Shown here: positions 1 through 12,939 of the stretch, one piece after another
How the letters are laid out: each line of letters opens with the position of its first letter
How positions within the stretch are numbered: position 1 is the stretch's first letter
Assembly (NCBI GenBank): GCA_015680685.1
Contig: MNCI01011487.1
Coordinates: forward strand, 528,463-592,462
Direction of reading: 5' to 3'
Length of the DNA: 64,000 nucleotides
From: Gnetum montanum
Lineage: Eukaryota > Streptophyta > Gnetopsida > Gnetales > Gnetaceae
The notes under the pieces: generated by a model
Told to the model about the DNA's origin: nothing
What the model saw: the letters and a program-made list of their open reading frames with translations, nothing else
Databases searched by the model: none
Translations under genes and position numbers: made by a program

Positions 1-187
1 GACCCACTGACATACCTATTTGGAACATTAGTTAACTTCTTTTCCTTAACATTCTGCAATTAATTTTATTTTTGTTCATTTCCATCTTGACATCCACTTC
101 ACCGATGCCATAGTTGTCCCTTTTTACCTATCTTTCTTACTCCTTTTCTTTCTTCATTCTTACGCTACTGGAGGTTCGCGATTAGTT

Positions 188-793
188 ATGGGGGTACGGG
201 GCCTGATTTTTCGATTTTTCTCCTATGCCCCGGATTTTTTTTCGTTTTTCTCCTTAACCTCTATACCTTCGGTAGTCATCATCTACGTCTTCCCAGATCC
301 ATATCAGCCATACCACAACCTAGCCAATGACCCTAAACCGAAGCAAGGTATTATTTACTTAATGATTCAATTACCCTTGCTAATATATGGTTGTGTTGTG
401 TGTGCAGATGGCAATCATACAACAACGGAATGGATCTGCAGCAAACACTTGGAATGGAGCAGCACTGAAGCAACCATGCAGGGAGTAGAATGGATAATGC
501 GCTTACGGATGGACAACAGAAGGCACAATCTAGGCGTTGGCAGCAGCAAGACTCTTCTCTCTTCTTCTCTTCTACTCTCTCTCCTCTTTTCTCTCAGCTG
601 CCAACTGTGGCCTGATGTCATTGTAATAAGGTGTTCACCCTTGTTGTCGCGAACACCAATTTTGTCAAGTCTTGTAATAAAGACCCGTTCACATGTCATC
701 CCATTAGTTCCATTCCCCTCAATAATCCCATACCTACCTGATATCATTGTAAGGAACTCAAGGAAGAGTTTTCATTCAGTCATGGGGGTATGA
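188..793 (+). other. Open frame between pol and 3' LTR of element A, 201 codons
   Basis: This frame stays open for 201 codons in the region between integrase and the 3' LTR. It has hydrophobic stretches near residues 5-35 and 55-75, and a Ser/Leu-rich stretch at 115-140. The related element D carries recognisable pieces of the same protein on its minus strand (38770-38967 and near 39000-39050), but broken. A sequence like a splice acceptor (GTGTGTGCAG) precedes codon 74, so the true product, if any, could be spliced. Some plant gypsy families have an extra gene here, but I recognise no domain. It may be only a non-coding leader that happens to be open. Confidence 0.3.
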
Positions 794-1809
794 TGAGACG
801 CGACATGCATAGTGCCACGATATTGCGTACGCGATATTGCGGCCGCCGCGATATCGCATCCCATGCGATATCGTGTATGTGATATTGCATCTTTCCCTGC
901 AATATCGCGTGCGCGATATCGCGGTCCACCGCCATATCTATAAATAAGAGGCGGCACTCCCTTCATTTCCCAATCCTAGTTAGAAGTAGCGAAGCTCTGG
1001 CAGATTGATCACTCCAGAGTTAGAATTTTTCCCATGTGCCTGCAGTAGGAGTCCTAGAGTGAACGACTCTTTATTTGAGCAACTTTGTAACCTGAACAAA
1101 AGTTGTGTATGGCAATAAAGACAACCTTGATTGGATAAACCTTGAAGTACATGGTTTTATTACATTGTTATTTATTGCTTTCCTAGTGCGCACGAGTATG
1201 ACTTGATTACGAGCATCTACGGATGTGTACGGCTGATCAAGGAATCGGTTGCTCGTCACAACGCGTGAGTACGACTTAACTACGAGCATTGGCTTCTTGG
1301 TAACCCAGTAGCATATTCTAGGATCTGCGCTTGGTAATCCCAATGGTAGTCCAATGTGTATGGCTAGTTAAGGAATCGGCTGCTTATCACACTTAGGCTA
1401 AATAGGTGCCTCAGTACGACCACTTCGAGCACTTGCGTTACATGTGGTGATCCCAGTAATGATTAGCGTTTGGTAGCCACAGTTGCATAGTTCAGGGTGT
1501 GTCCGGTAAGTGGGAACGGATGCTGACGCTAGTTAATTTAGACTTAGGACATTAGTTAGAGTTAGTTAGTTTCTCAACCCTTTTCCTCATAGCTTAGGAG
1601 ATAAACTGAAAAATACCAAAAAAATCACATACCTCAGACTTGCTTAACCATACACCGTGACACATACAAGCAAGCCTGGGAAGACAACGGACGATTAACC
1701 CCAAGTGTTTCTTGTGGCGTTAAGGCATTTAGTCTGTGGAGTTCGACCATATCGCGCGTGCATGCTCGTATTCGTATGGTTGAGTGTAGGGGTACCTCGC
1801 CACTCATCA
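791..1809 (+). repeat. 3' LTR of element A
   Basis: 1019 bp, starting TGATGAGACG and ending CTCATCA (TG...CA). It is related to the LTRs of elements B, C, D and E. It includes a TATA-like box at 939-948 and the typical stretch with repeated short blocks around 'ggaatcgg' and 'tacgagca' (1190-1500), which also occurs inverted in D. Confidence 0.85.
815..948 (+). promoter_or_regulatory. LTR promoter: palindromic GATATCGC array upstream of a TATA box
   Basis: Positions 815-925 hold about seven copies of a palindromic core (GCGATATCGC and variants with TT for TC). They are followed within 15 bases by CTATAAATAAGAG (938-950). The same order, inverted, is present in both LTRs of element D just upstream of its TATA box. 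By position this is the U3 promoter of the family. The array being a binding site is inference. Confidence 0.55.
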
Positions 1810-4425
1810 CTTGACAAATTAGACTTTCTACCAATAAATACACTATTTATTTTCATGAGTAATGCATGAAATTTTCTATTACTTCATTGTGCCATGTTTA
1901 GTTTCCTTGTAATATTCAAAATAAGGTCTCAAATTTTTTGTACTAAGCCAAGCTCTTCCCATGATACTAGAAAATCAACCACCCTACCCCACACACCNCG
2001 CTTGACATCCTTGTTATTATCTACATTGATCACAACAAAATCTACTATTTAAGATCACCCATCTATAGTGGTTATAATGTCCTCTACCTACCTTAATGGG
2101 ATGATGATGGATTGGTTTGTAAGCTCCAATCTAATATTGCACTCTAAGCGGTGATAGGTTCTATGCTTTATACATTTCTTAAGAAATCAAATTTACTATA
2201 GAACTTTAGTCTAATAGAGCCTTACATGGTGAATTTCCTATGATCTACAAATAAATGATGTTACTTTCAAGATTAATACATTTTCTATTATAACATGAAT
2301 CAACATGATACTTTGGGAATTATTACTTTCATTTAAAGGAAACTCTTGCAAGATATAGAAGAACATTGGTGTGGAATTCATAGCCACATATGCTTGCATA
2401 GGTTTAGATGAATAAGTAGGGAACGAGATGTTTCCATGAAACATGAACGATCTAAAGAAAGGATGCTTTTATAATTTGCACTTAGAACTACTTTAACTAT
2501 CATCCACCTACACATTTACAACTAGGGTAGTACTACTTTAATATGGCTAAGGTGTAATCTCATCTTGCATAGGTAAAATAGGTGATAGAGGATTAGGAGC
2601 ATGTAGTTAGGTGTGTTGGTAAGAATGAGAAACACATGATTAGGATTCAATCTGTGAAGTAGAAAGTTCGTGGTACCTTTAAGAGTAGTAATGATTGCAA
2701 TAGCATGAATGGTTGAGCCACTTAGAAACATAGACTACTTAACATAATATTCTTATGAATCTAGTTCTTTTAGGGATATTGCTACTTGGATGGTGACATT
2801 AGCCACAATTATGGATTTTTTTATTGTTGTTAATAGTATTTCTAAGGTTGTGATGGAGCTCCATTAGGATAGTACTAATGGGGATGATAAGGCTACCAAT
2901 AGTAGCTATAAGAACAAGGCAACCTCTTGGGTATTTTCCTTTTAACAAATTTTAGGTTTAAGGAATAAGTTCCAAACTCTTGAAGATTTAACATTACTAG
3001 GAAACATCCCGTAGGATATTCATCATGGTAGATTTCATAATCACCATCATCTAAGTTTCAGATTGTAATCACCTTAACTACAATTTTCTCCCATTTTATA
3101 AGTAGTAGTCTCTTATTTTGTATTTTTTCTTTCTTTTATCTTTATCTTTGACTCTTTCATGCTTTATTCTTTCTTTACAATCTCTAATGTTGTTTGAAAC
3201 TTTACATCAATAAAGTTTTACATTTTGTCAACCTTAGCCAAAATTTCCATGATAAATTTTTGGATCAATAAGGATTTACATTGGATCATCTCTTCTACTA
3301 GTACTTCCTCTTCTAGTTTATAAAGATGAACCTCCTTTTTATGGAGAGATGGGTATTTGTTATACTCCTCTACACTTTCTCTTTTCTTGTACTCTTCTTC
3401 CTATTTCACTACTTGATTAATAAACCTTTGAATTTAATGAGCTTTCATCTTTGAAAGTCTTCCTTTGGCATAAACCATAAGCGTCTCTCTAGTTTTGTTC
3501 CTTACTCTATATATGATGTGTCTTAACTTCTTCCTTTGCAAAAATATATGGCCTAGGCATCAGTATAACAAAGAATAATACATATCCAAGGCTACATTAA
3601 TGGAATTGTCTTATGTCTACCTTTAAATTTTCTTCCTTAAATTCAACATCCTGGAGTACATTTGATACTTGTCATTAAATAGCTATAGCATTATACTTCA
3701 CCTTTTAATGGATTCCAATTTCAATAACTGGTACCAACTTTCAACCTCTTTAATAAGTATCATGGGAAACAATTTTAACCTTTTTTCATTTATTTTCAAT
3801 ATTCTTCAAGGTACAAGTATCATGAAAGGATTACTATTAATGCTACAAATCAGTTTTATAGCCTTCTTTAAACTTAGGGATGTTATTCATATTTAGCTAT
3901 TTAATCTAGTTGTCCCTTTGATGCCTAGTTGGTGCCTACACAATCTTCTTGATATTGACCATGCTTTTAGTATTAAGTAAGGATTCATCATAATCATCTT
4001 GTTCATAATGGTCTATATCATTATCATGTACTCTTTTGTGTTGTTTGTTATACCCTCATTCATGTTTTTTCCCTATGTTTCTATTTCATTCATCATCTCT
4101 ATCTCCATATTTTTGTTGATCTTTTATATTACCTTCACTAGATTGTTGATAATTTCCCCTTCTACCATGTCCAATCTCATCCTTGATAAAGCTTGACAAT
4201 GAGGATGATAAGGGTAATGAAAAACTTAAAGCGCCATGTCAACTTGTCCACCTTTCATAATCTTGTTTAATAATCTCTAGGTGGCTAAGAGAAGACCTAG
4301 GTGTAGAGGTCCTTCTTATGTTAGGTCTCATTCCTCCATTTCATTGGTTGTTAGTTAAGGCTGAGCATAGTCATGGATTTATCATTTCATGTACATTGAA
4401 GGAAAGAGAATTTTGACAATGTGAT
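1810..4425 (-). mobile_element. Element C, part 1: gag-protease region of a decayed gypsy element
   Basis: Minus-strand remnant of the same superfamily as element D. The block at 2070-2170 aligns by eye with 42955-43090 of D, the region just downstream of the protease active site. 3420-3500 matches the gag block at 44040-44090. Its reading frames are full of stops. It ends abruptly at 4425, where element B begins, and resumes at 10959; its 5' LTR is at 11526-12507. The left side is cut by element A. Confidence 0.7.
2030..4230 (-). pseudogene. gag and protease remnant of element C
   Basis: Read from right to left this is gag (about 4230-3000) and then protease (about 2170-2030), inferred by alignment with element D. 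No frame longer than about 75 codons survives, and the catalytic DSG triplet is not recoverable. C-to-T and G-to-A changes relative to D appear frequent, as expected of old methylated repeats. Confidence 0.5.
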
Positions 4426-5397
4426 TGATGAGTAGTGGGTACCCCTACACCCAACCATACAAATCACAAGCATTCATGCATGATTTTTTTGAATTCTATG
4501 GATGGGACTAGTTGTGCATATAGATCGCTAAGCATTGATTATAGTTTGCTATCTTTGCACTTGGCCTATTGGTAGCTTTGTCATGTATGGCTTACTCTAG
4601 AGTGAGGCAATGATTCTTGATGTTATTTTGGCCTTATGCTACCATTAACAATAATAAAAAATCAATTATTTAAACTAATTACAATAGAAAATAAAGTATA
4701 AACTAGCCTATAGGTTATGAGTGTCCGTTCCCAACTTACCGTACACATCCTAAACCCATGTATTCACTACTGGGATTACCAAGCATTACACTACTAGGAA
4801 AACCAAGAAATAACATTGCTGGGATTACTAAGAAAATATGTGTTTACACTCAAAACTGGTTGCACTTATTCTGCCAATTGATTAATGTGCATGGATATGT
4901 AAATATTAAATAAGTACATGGAACGTAAATATTAACTAAGTACATGTAAAGTAAAATTGCATGCATAGTAAATCTAATCTAAGTCAAAGTGCTACAATGA
5001 ATAGGAATAAATCTTAATCTTATTTTCATTCATAGAATGTGTCCAAGTACATTGCTACTCAAATAAGACGTTGTATAATTGACTCAAATACACACTGCAA
5101 TCACTCACTGACTATTCTCTAAGACTACGAAATAAAATTGCAAGGGTTCAGATACTAGATTGATAAAATAATGCCAATACATAGCAAGAGCACATGTATA
5201 GGAGAAAATAGATACTACATCGAAAGGAATATGCGTTGATGGGGCTACATCGACGTGTACCCATCAACACAGATGCCATGTAACATCTACAATGTAGCAT
5301 CCAACTGAGGCACATCGATAAGAATACTACAATGGAGATGTGATGTAGCAATTACAACATCGCATCTATAATATATCAACCAAATGATGCTTCATCA
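4426..5397 (-). repeat. 3' LTR of element B
   Basis: 972 bp, from TGATGAGTAG to CTTCATCA. It is followed by TACCCCCATAACTAAC, the reverse complement of the polypurine tract also seen beside the D and A LTRs. Confidence 0.72.
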
Positions 5398-7660
5398 TAC
5401 CCCCATAACTAACTAAAAACCTATCCTGAATTTAACAAGATAGGACTATGCCTTCTTTACAAAAAATTAGGAAAGTATGGGATTATTGACTAATGTTAAC
5501 TACTGACTAACTCTAAGTACCACATTATAAAATTTTATTCAAATGGATGTATTACAAAATGAAAAAAGACTTAATAGACATTAAAGAATACAAAATTTAA
5601 AAAGATCTTCAAAAATTTGCTAAAGATGATTCTTCTTGTTCCTACTAGCAATGGCAACCTTCCAATCTTGATTGTTATGTTTATGTTTCTTTTTTTTTAT
5701 GTAGAGCATTCTTGAAGGATGGACCAAAATTTCTTTTCATCATCCCATGGATCTAGTAATCATGTGATGTTTGAGCTATTATTCTACATGTGCTATTATT
5801 TGTCTATGGGTATATCCTCCGTTGTCCCTCTCTTGGCTTTGTTTCCATGCCTAGCCAAAGACCTTCTTCCTTAGGTATCCCTTTTAGCATCACCTACGGT
5901 CACCATATGATCAGCATTAGTTTTAGTAAATTTCCTTAATAATTTACCCTTTCTAAATCCCTTAGTTTGAATTTAAGTGCGAGGTGATGATAGCATACTA
6001 TGCCCAAGGCTATGAGGTAACTTAAATCATCATGTTGTTCACCTTATTTTGGTCAATTACTATTAGTTACCACAATGTTTGAAAATAGGATGTTGGAAAA
6101 GTTTTAAAAATTTCAAAGTAGGCATCCCTAGCCCCCATGACTAATAAGCATAACTCTAGAAGCATACAAGTTTTCAAATAATTAAAACCAAAGGTCTAAT
6201 GTAGAAGATGGCCAAGAAATTTTTTGGAAGTTGAAGGATATTGAAATAGAAAAGTAGAAAAAATTAATTAAAATTCATGAGAAGTAGTCCCAAAAGTATG
6301 CATAAATTCAAAGAAACCATCAATGATGTTCTGGAAGATGTGAAGGTTAGTTCAAATCCATGACGAACAAAAATTATGTAAGTGGGTCCTCCCCAAAGTA
6401 AGTTCTTGCCATAATGCCCTTGCATAACCACTTCTATAGATGTCTATGGGCACCTAAGAAGTTAAATGTAGATCATGCCTTTGTTCCAAAAAACACACAA
6501 CTACCTTGGTTGGGACGTTGCACTATACTACACGAAACCAAAAGGCTCATAATTTCACATAGTGGTGAGGTGAAGAATTGAATGAGAAGGAATTGTAGAC
6601 ATTGGAATGCAAGGTGCTTTAGCATGTCTGCAATAGGTTCTTATGTTAAATATAACTAAAATGACTAGCACACTTATCTATCCAAGTTTTAGACCAAGTT
6701 CATACCATTTACAATGACCTTGCATTGATGTGATCCTTCATGTTGACCATCATGAGTCCACAACCACCACCAAGAACAATCATCACTCCAAAAAGAAAAA
6801 AGAGAAGAAATAAGAAGAAGGAAAGAAGAGCCTTAGTTAGAGGAACACCTTCAAGCATGGGTAACATGTCTTTCCAGCCCCATAACCAATGCTTGTAGCC
6901 CATCATTATGTCTATGGGGTGTGCCTTGAATATCCATTATTGTTTTTTTTTATTTTATATTTTTTCAAAAGGGAATCACACCATGCAAAGACATAGCTTC
7001 CTATTGATTGGTTGATAGAGGAGTGATGATATGTTCCTAGAGGAGTCATAAACCACACAAAGAAATTCAAAAGAGAATCCAACAAGTAACCTTGAGGTCA
7101 CACCCTTTGCCATTCCAACTTGGTCTTTTTCTCTTTTTTCAAGGTATAATGATTGTTGATGAATTTTAGTTTCATGAAAGAAGAACTAAATTTTTTTCAT
7201 AAAAAAAGAACTTTTATTCAAAGAACTGGATGGGTGGATGAGGTGGTCTCACTTCCTTGCATAATTACTTACTTAATCATCTTGATAGCATAACATAAAA
7301 ACCCAACACATAGCATTGACTTCTACATCATGACTAGTAATATTGTTAACGAAAACATAAAAGACATTCATAAACATAAAGAAAATGACTTAACAAAAGA
7401 GAAAATTATAAAGAAAAGAAAAGAAAAATATTAAGAAATGGAAAACATATTAAGAATCAAAAAATTTTGGAAGAAAAAGAAAAATGATAAGAAATTGTAA
7501 AACAAAAAAGGTAAAAAATCCTTATTAGTTCTTGATTTAGGATGGGGCATCTTCCCCATGACTAAGCGTAAAGGTAGGACAAGGGGTAATAAGTGGATTG
7601 GTTGGTTCCATGCATCTTTTAAATGATTTCTCACTCTTATTTCCACGCCATTGGGTGTAT
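5398..7660 (-). other. 3' internal spacer of element B, no surviving gene
   Basis: This stretch corresponds to the long spacer between integrase and 3' LTR in element D. The shared block at 7530-7600 includes the same CCCCATGACTAAG. Only short frames are present and I see no domain. Several A-rich runs occur (7190-7210, 7380-7480). Confidence 0.45.
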
Positions 7661-9720
7661 TCTAATTATTAACTACTACATAGAATAGTTTTTTGTTCAC
7701 ACACTTGTTTCTAAGCTTTATGATGGGTTGGTATAGGGGTTGTGTTAATTTTTCAAATTTCTGATCCACAACTGCACCCTTTATCATTATTAGTGATGCA
7801 TGGAGGTTTCTATCTCTCCATAGTGATAGGTTCACCATTTCTATCCTATGTTGGATTGGTGATGGTTGTTGGCTTTTGCATATGATCAAGAGACATCATT
7901 TTTGTGAGGAAAGATATTGCACCTGATTGGCCATGTACAAGTTTCAATGCACCAATAGGTCTATGAGTTTTGTGCTTGTGTGAGCAAACTATCCTAAAGA
8001 AAGGACATTTTTGAGGTTGTGATTGAGATTTACTAGCATTATAATTTCCATGTATGTTCATAACATAAGTGGAAATATTTTGTTGATGTTGTGATTTCAA
8101 ACCTTTCTATGTTGTTAGAAGTGACATATGGTAGAGGGAAGTATGAGAACATTGAGGATATGATGGAGGATGAGATGTGTGAGATGGTGATCCCACAGAA
8201 GAGGTTGTCGGTTGATGATATTTAGGAGAGTGGTAGTGATGATTTGAGGTAGAGGAACTAGAACTAGTTAGGAAAATAGGCTACTGAACATAATATCCAT
8301 ATGGGTCTAGCTGGTAATAAGGGTAGTGCTAGTTTGATGATGGCCTCCCCCATGACTATAGATTTTTCCATTATAGTTGATAGTAATTTTGAGGCTGATA
8401 AGAAGTCCCACTAGGATAGTACAATTGGATGTAAAACTATCTATAATTACCTTGTAAGTAAGGTAATTTCCATTTTTCCTTTTTGTCAATAAGTGTTTCT
8501 ACCTATTTTTTTTTCTTTCTCCTTTTATTTTGATCACTCAATTCATTTTTCATTACTCTCTCCTTTATTGTTTTCATGTAAGTTGTAACTTTGTCATTCA
8601 TCAACTCTTACATCTTATCTATCCTTGCTTCAAGCTCATCGACATACTTTTCTATTAGCAAGGCTTATTCTAAAATCCCCTCATCAAGAGCTACCTCTTT
8701 TTCCTCATCATACATATGGACCATTTTATTTTGAAGAGTTGGATCCTAGTTATATTCCTCTACATTCTCTCATTTACATAACTCTGCTTCTTCTTTTGCC
8801 ACCTGCTACATTAGCCTTTGTATTTGATGGGCTTTTAGGTCATATACTCAACCTTGGGCATAAATCCCAATGACCTTCCTTCTTTGATTACAAAGCCCAT
8901 CTATGATATGGAAAAGTTTCTCTTTCAAAGGTAAAATCATGGCCTGGAAATCTATGTAGTAGATAGTGTTATCTATCCAAGGCCATATCGAAGGATTCAT
9001 GATTTTCTTACTTTCACCCTTAGATTTGTTTTCTCAGGTTGGACACTCTCACATAGATTTGGTATTTTTTGTTGAAGAGCTCTAGCATTGTGAACCATCA
9101 GTGAATGGAATCCAATTCTAATAATTTATACCAACTTTCAGCTTCATCTATTAGTGTCCTAGGAAAGAGCTTAAGCTTTTTCCACTTGAATTCAATGTTA
9201 TGCAAGGCACAAACATCATGGAAGACTTGTAAATGATGTTTTGGATCAGAATTATTGCCTCATCTAAATTTAGGAATGTTTTCCATATCAAGTCATTTGA
9301 TGCAATTTTCCCTTTAATGCCTTTGGGACATTTGAATTGCCTCCCTAATCTATGTCAGGCCCCTAGTAGCCAACAAGGGTTCATCTATACCAAACACGTC
9401 ATGGTGATAATCTATATTTCTATTCATCTAATTGTGATGATCTTTTCTATGCTCATTCATATGTCTTTGAGTTTTCCCTTGGCTTCAATTTCTATCTTGA
9501 TCTTGATTTCATTGTGAAGCTCTATATTTATACCTACATTCATCTTTGTCAGAACTAGATGTTGAAGAGGAAGAGAAAGATGGTGAATTGAGACAACTTC
9601 CATTTCTCCTATAGTTTTCCCTATGGTTTCTTGATGTATCCTTTCTAAATTTAGAGGACTTACTCTATCTCCTCTAGAATTTTCTGTACTAGTTGAATGT
9701 AGTCCTTCCATGTGTATAGG
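7661..9720 (-). pseudogene. gag remnant of element B
   Basis: The segment at 8780-8900 aligns by eye with the gag block at 43980-44100 of element D, and 9190-9260 with 44395-44460. 8330-8420 also matches 2800-2900 of element C. The frame is broken many times. In this family gag would form the virus-like particle; this copy cannot make it intact. Confidence 0.5.
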
Positions 9721-9954
9721 TCAAAATGAGCATATGAAACCCTTACTTAAGGTTGTTCACTCCAATTCTCTTTAGTATAGAACCTATCATTTATTGTATG
9801 AGTCTTTTCATTATACAATATGTTACGGGTCCTATTTGAACAAGACAAGGTTTTATCATGTGTGACTTCAAATTTTAAAATTTTCTAAAAGATAAATCAT
9901 TAATACCTTTATAGCAATTGTGTATAATATAGCTAATTTAGATAACTAGCACCA

Positions 9955-9973
9955 TCCCTAGTAATGGTGCCAA
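9955..9973 (-). promoter_or_regulatory. Primer-binding site of element B
   Basis: Reading the minus strand out of the 5' LTR gives TTGGCACCATTAC, a decayed form of TGGCGCCGTTGCC. That sequence pairs with the 3' end of tRNA-Asp in many plant gypsy elements. Element D has the equivalent at 45538-45557. Confidence 0.5.
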
Positions 9974-10958
9974 TGATGAGTGGCGAGTATCCCCTACATC
10001 CAACCATATGAATCATAAGCATTCATGCATGATCTAGTCAAATTCTATGGATGGGACTAGTTGTGCATCTAGATCATTAAGCATTGATTATAGTTCTTTG
10101 TCTTCCCACTTGGACTAGTTGTAGCTTTATCATGTATGGTTTATTTAAAAGTGAGGCATATGATTCTTGATGTTGCTTCAACCTTATGCTACTTTTAACA
10201 ATAATAAAGAAATTAATTATTTAAACTAATTACAACAAAAAAAGAGTCTAAACTAGCCTAAGGGTGATGAGTGTCCATTCCTAGCTTGCCATACATGTCC
10301 TAAACTCATGTATCCACTACTAGAATTATCGAGCATTACACTACTAGGATTACCAAGCATTAACACTACTAGGATTACCAAGCGAATACATGTTTATGCT
10401 TGAAACTGGTCATGCTTATTCCACCAATTAGTTAACATGCATGAAAATGTAAATATTAACAAAATACATGAAATGTAAATATCAACTAAGTACATGTAAA
10501 GTAAAATTACATGGAAAGTAAATCTAATCTAAGTCAAAGTGTTGCAATGAATACGAATCAATCTCAATCTTATTATCATTCATGGAATCTGTCTAGGTAC
10601 ATTGGCACTCGAATAAGACATCATACAATTGACTCAAAGCCACACTGTGGGAACTTACTAACTATTCTTTTAAGACTACAAAATAAAACTACAAGGGTTT
10701 GTCTACTCTCTTAACAAAAGAATGCCAATACACAATGGGAGCACGCATCTTTATAGGAAAAATAGACATTACATGGATGCATACACATCAACACATGCAT
10801 TGATGGAATTTCGTCGATGTATATATATCGATAAGATTGTGTCAATGCATATGCATTGACGAGCCTGCAGCAACACATATCCATCAACACAACTACAATA
10901 TCACATCAACATATGCAATGTAGCATCTACGATATCTCAGCCAACTAATGCTTTATCA
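9974..10958 (-). repeat. 5' LTR of element B
   Basis: 985 bp, TGATGAGTGG to CTTTATCA. It is clearly related to 4426-5397, with many transitions and small indels. The promoter-proximal part (10790-10900) carries repeated CATTGA/TCAATG-type blocks instead of the GATATCGC array of A and D. Confidence 0.72.
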
Positions 10959-12507
10959 ATGATCTACTTGATTGACACCCCATATGTTCCTATTCTACCT
11001 ATGATGTTAGGATATCATTATCTTTCTTTCCCTTCAAAATTTTATTGCATGCTTCCTTGAAATTTTTTTTCTGTGTTGTACTTCAATATGCTGGTGGGGC
11101 CTATATATTTCATATACTACCTTGTCATTCATGGTAGAAGCTTCTAGTTCAATCTTCATTAATGTTGTTAAGAGTATCAACAAGAATAAATGATTTTTTT
11201 GTAACATTATATTCCCTTCCAAGTTCCTTGATCATCCTAGTGAAGTATAAAGGTGAACTCTAGATAATAAGGATCTACATGCTATTGGATAATTTTGACT
11301 TAATGAAGCACATTTTCCTTGCTTCTTATTATTCTATCATGTTCCCTACTAGATTCATCAACAGGTGTGGAATCTACCCTGTGAAAAGAAGACATCTTTA
11401 AAATACTATATGTCTTATATAAAATAATATTAATTTTTAAAAATACATCATTAATTTCTTAACAAAAATTGTAAATAATTTTAACTATATATGTCACTAG
11501 CACTAGTCCATTATAACAATGCTAACGATGAGCAATAGAGTGTATCCTAGACCCAATCATACAAATCAAAAGTATTCACGTGTGGGCAATCATATTCTGT
11601 AGACTAAAGTAGCATGGTATTGAAAAAGTTAAATGTGATTATTAGTTGTTTTCTTTACTATTATACTTATGTGGATCATAGTTCATATGATTAAGTATAA
11701 ATGAGGCATCTAATCTTGATGTTGTTTTAGCCATGATAGAAAGAGTATTAAAATATTAAAATTAAATGTACATTAATTTAAGGATGGAAACTTAGTCTAA
11801 TGGCTAAAAAAGAACTCATGTAGCTTATCACATTTAGTTGGGACAAGGCTAGGATGATGATACTAATGATATGAAAGTAAGCCTAATCTAACCTAAGTGA
11901 AGAACATTTGTTTCCACTTACTATACATGTCCTCAATACATATGCTCATTAGTAGGATTACCAAATATAGTGTTGTTGAACTAACCAAGCATCTATGATA
12001 TAAGATTATCAAGTGAACATATATTACACTCTAAGTAGTTGCACTCATTCTACCATATTCTAATGTGTGATGAAAAGCATAAACTATTTTTCTAAATCTA
12101 CAGAATAGTAAATATTAAACTATGCATCTAAGTAAATTGCATTAAGTATAAATTCTAGGCTAAGTCAAAGTGCTACAATGATATGGAGTAATATTAATCT
12201 TTATAGTCATTTGTGCTAAGTATCCAAGTACAAAGTACTTGAATAAAGACTCTACATAATCACTTCAAACCATGTTGTGGGTACTTGTTAATTATTCTAA
12301 ATTACAAAATGAAACTACACAATTTTTTCTACAACTATGATTGAAAGGTGCATTTAATACAATAGATGAATGATATTTATAAACTTTTCCAACCTCGAAT
12401 ACATTATATCTATGACATTGTACAAAAGCATATGGCATCGTAGCTATGCCATTACTGCTACAATGATATTAATGTGATGCCATAGCCCTTGCATAAATGC
12501 TTTATTA
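10959..12507 (-). mobile_element. Element C, part 2: gag N-terminal region and 5' LTR
   Basis: The sequence resumes here after the element B insertion. 10959-11525 is the 5' end of the internal region: CTGTGAAAAGAAGACATC near 11380 resembles TTATGAGAAGAAGGCATT near 45395 of D. A decayed primer-binding site follows just before the LTR. The LTR (11526-12507) starts CGATGAG and ends CTTTATTA. No frame of useful length survives. Confidence 0.6.
11526..12507 (-). repeat. 5' LTR of element C
   Basis: About 982 bp and strongly decayed, but it follows the same block order as the B LTRs (for example the CCAAATATAG / CCAAGCAT blocks at 11950-12000). Both termini have lost the canonical TG and CA. The partner LTR is not in the window, or was destroyed where element A sits. 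Confidence 0.6.
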
Positions 12508-12939
12508 ATAGGTTTTTAAAACATTAAAGTTAACCTAAAGATAGTTAAATATCTCAACTTAGATTGATTTGAGTTTGACAAGGATTTGTCCTTCCAAAAA
12601 TTAAAATTACAACATTTCACCGTTAATCACACCATGACTAAAGATTGATTCCATTATAAACTAGTTCTAATTTAAATTAATTCCCATGTATTTTTTCTCT
12701 AATATCATAAATCGTGTCCAAATTGATTTTTAATCTCAATTCATGTTTCAAAATAAACAAAATAAAGAGTAGATAAGTTAAGAAAGTAATAATTTTTTCT
12801 TTAATTTAGATATCATCATTATAATCTTCACCTTCTCCCAAAAAAATGGAGTTAGCTACATGAGTTTTTCTTCACCATTTGCCTCTATACAAACTATATT
12901 CTTAATTATTTGTAGCTTCTTTAAATCATCTTTGATTAT

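Larger units (their letters stand above)
1..1809 (+). mobile_element. Element A: 3' end of a Ty3/gypsy LTR retrotransposon
   Basis: The internal 3' region (1-790) is followed by one LTR (791-1809). The same sequence occurs inverted in element D (37505-39240), whose pol genes lie on the minus strand; that fixes A as plus-strand. The junction from internal region to LTR reads ATGGGGGTA then TGATGAGACG, a polypurine-tract-like run just before the LTR. The LTR ends CTCATCA. The rest of the element lies outside the window. The 5 bases after it (CTTGA) would be one copy of the target duplication; the other is not visible. It abuts element C, so A probably inserted into C. Confidence 0.85.
4426..10958 (-). 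mobile_element. Element B: pol-less gypsy retrotransposon nested in C
   Basis: LTRs at 4426-5397 and 9974-10958 flank a 4.6 kb interior. The bases next to the ends (GTGAT at 4421-4425, ATGAT at 10959-10963) match at four of five positions, as expected of a decayed target duplication. The interior has the 3' spacer of the family (matching D around 39500-39600 at 7530-7600) and gag near the 5' LTR, but no RT, RNase H or integrase. At 6.5 kb it is about 2.5 kb shorter than D. It must have used enzymes from another element, or lost pol after insertion. Confidence 0.72.

Noticed and set aside
3669-4196. Hydrophobic open frames on the plus strand (Ile/Phe/Ser-rich)
   Set aside because: They are antisense readings of AT-rich gag remnants of element C; no support as genes.
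4426-12507. Three consecutive LTRs read as a tandem element sharing LTRs
   Set aside because: The near duplication GTGAT/ATGAT around 4426-10958, and the resumption of element C at 10959, fit nesting better than shared LTRs.
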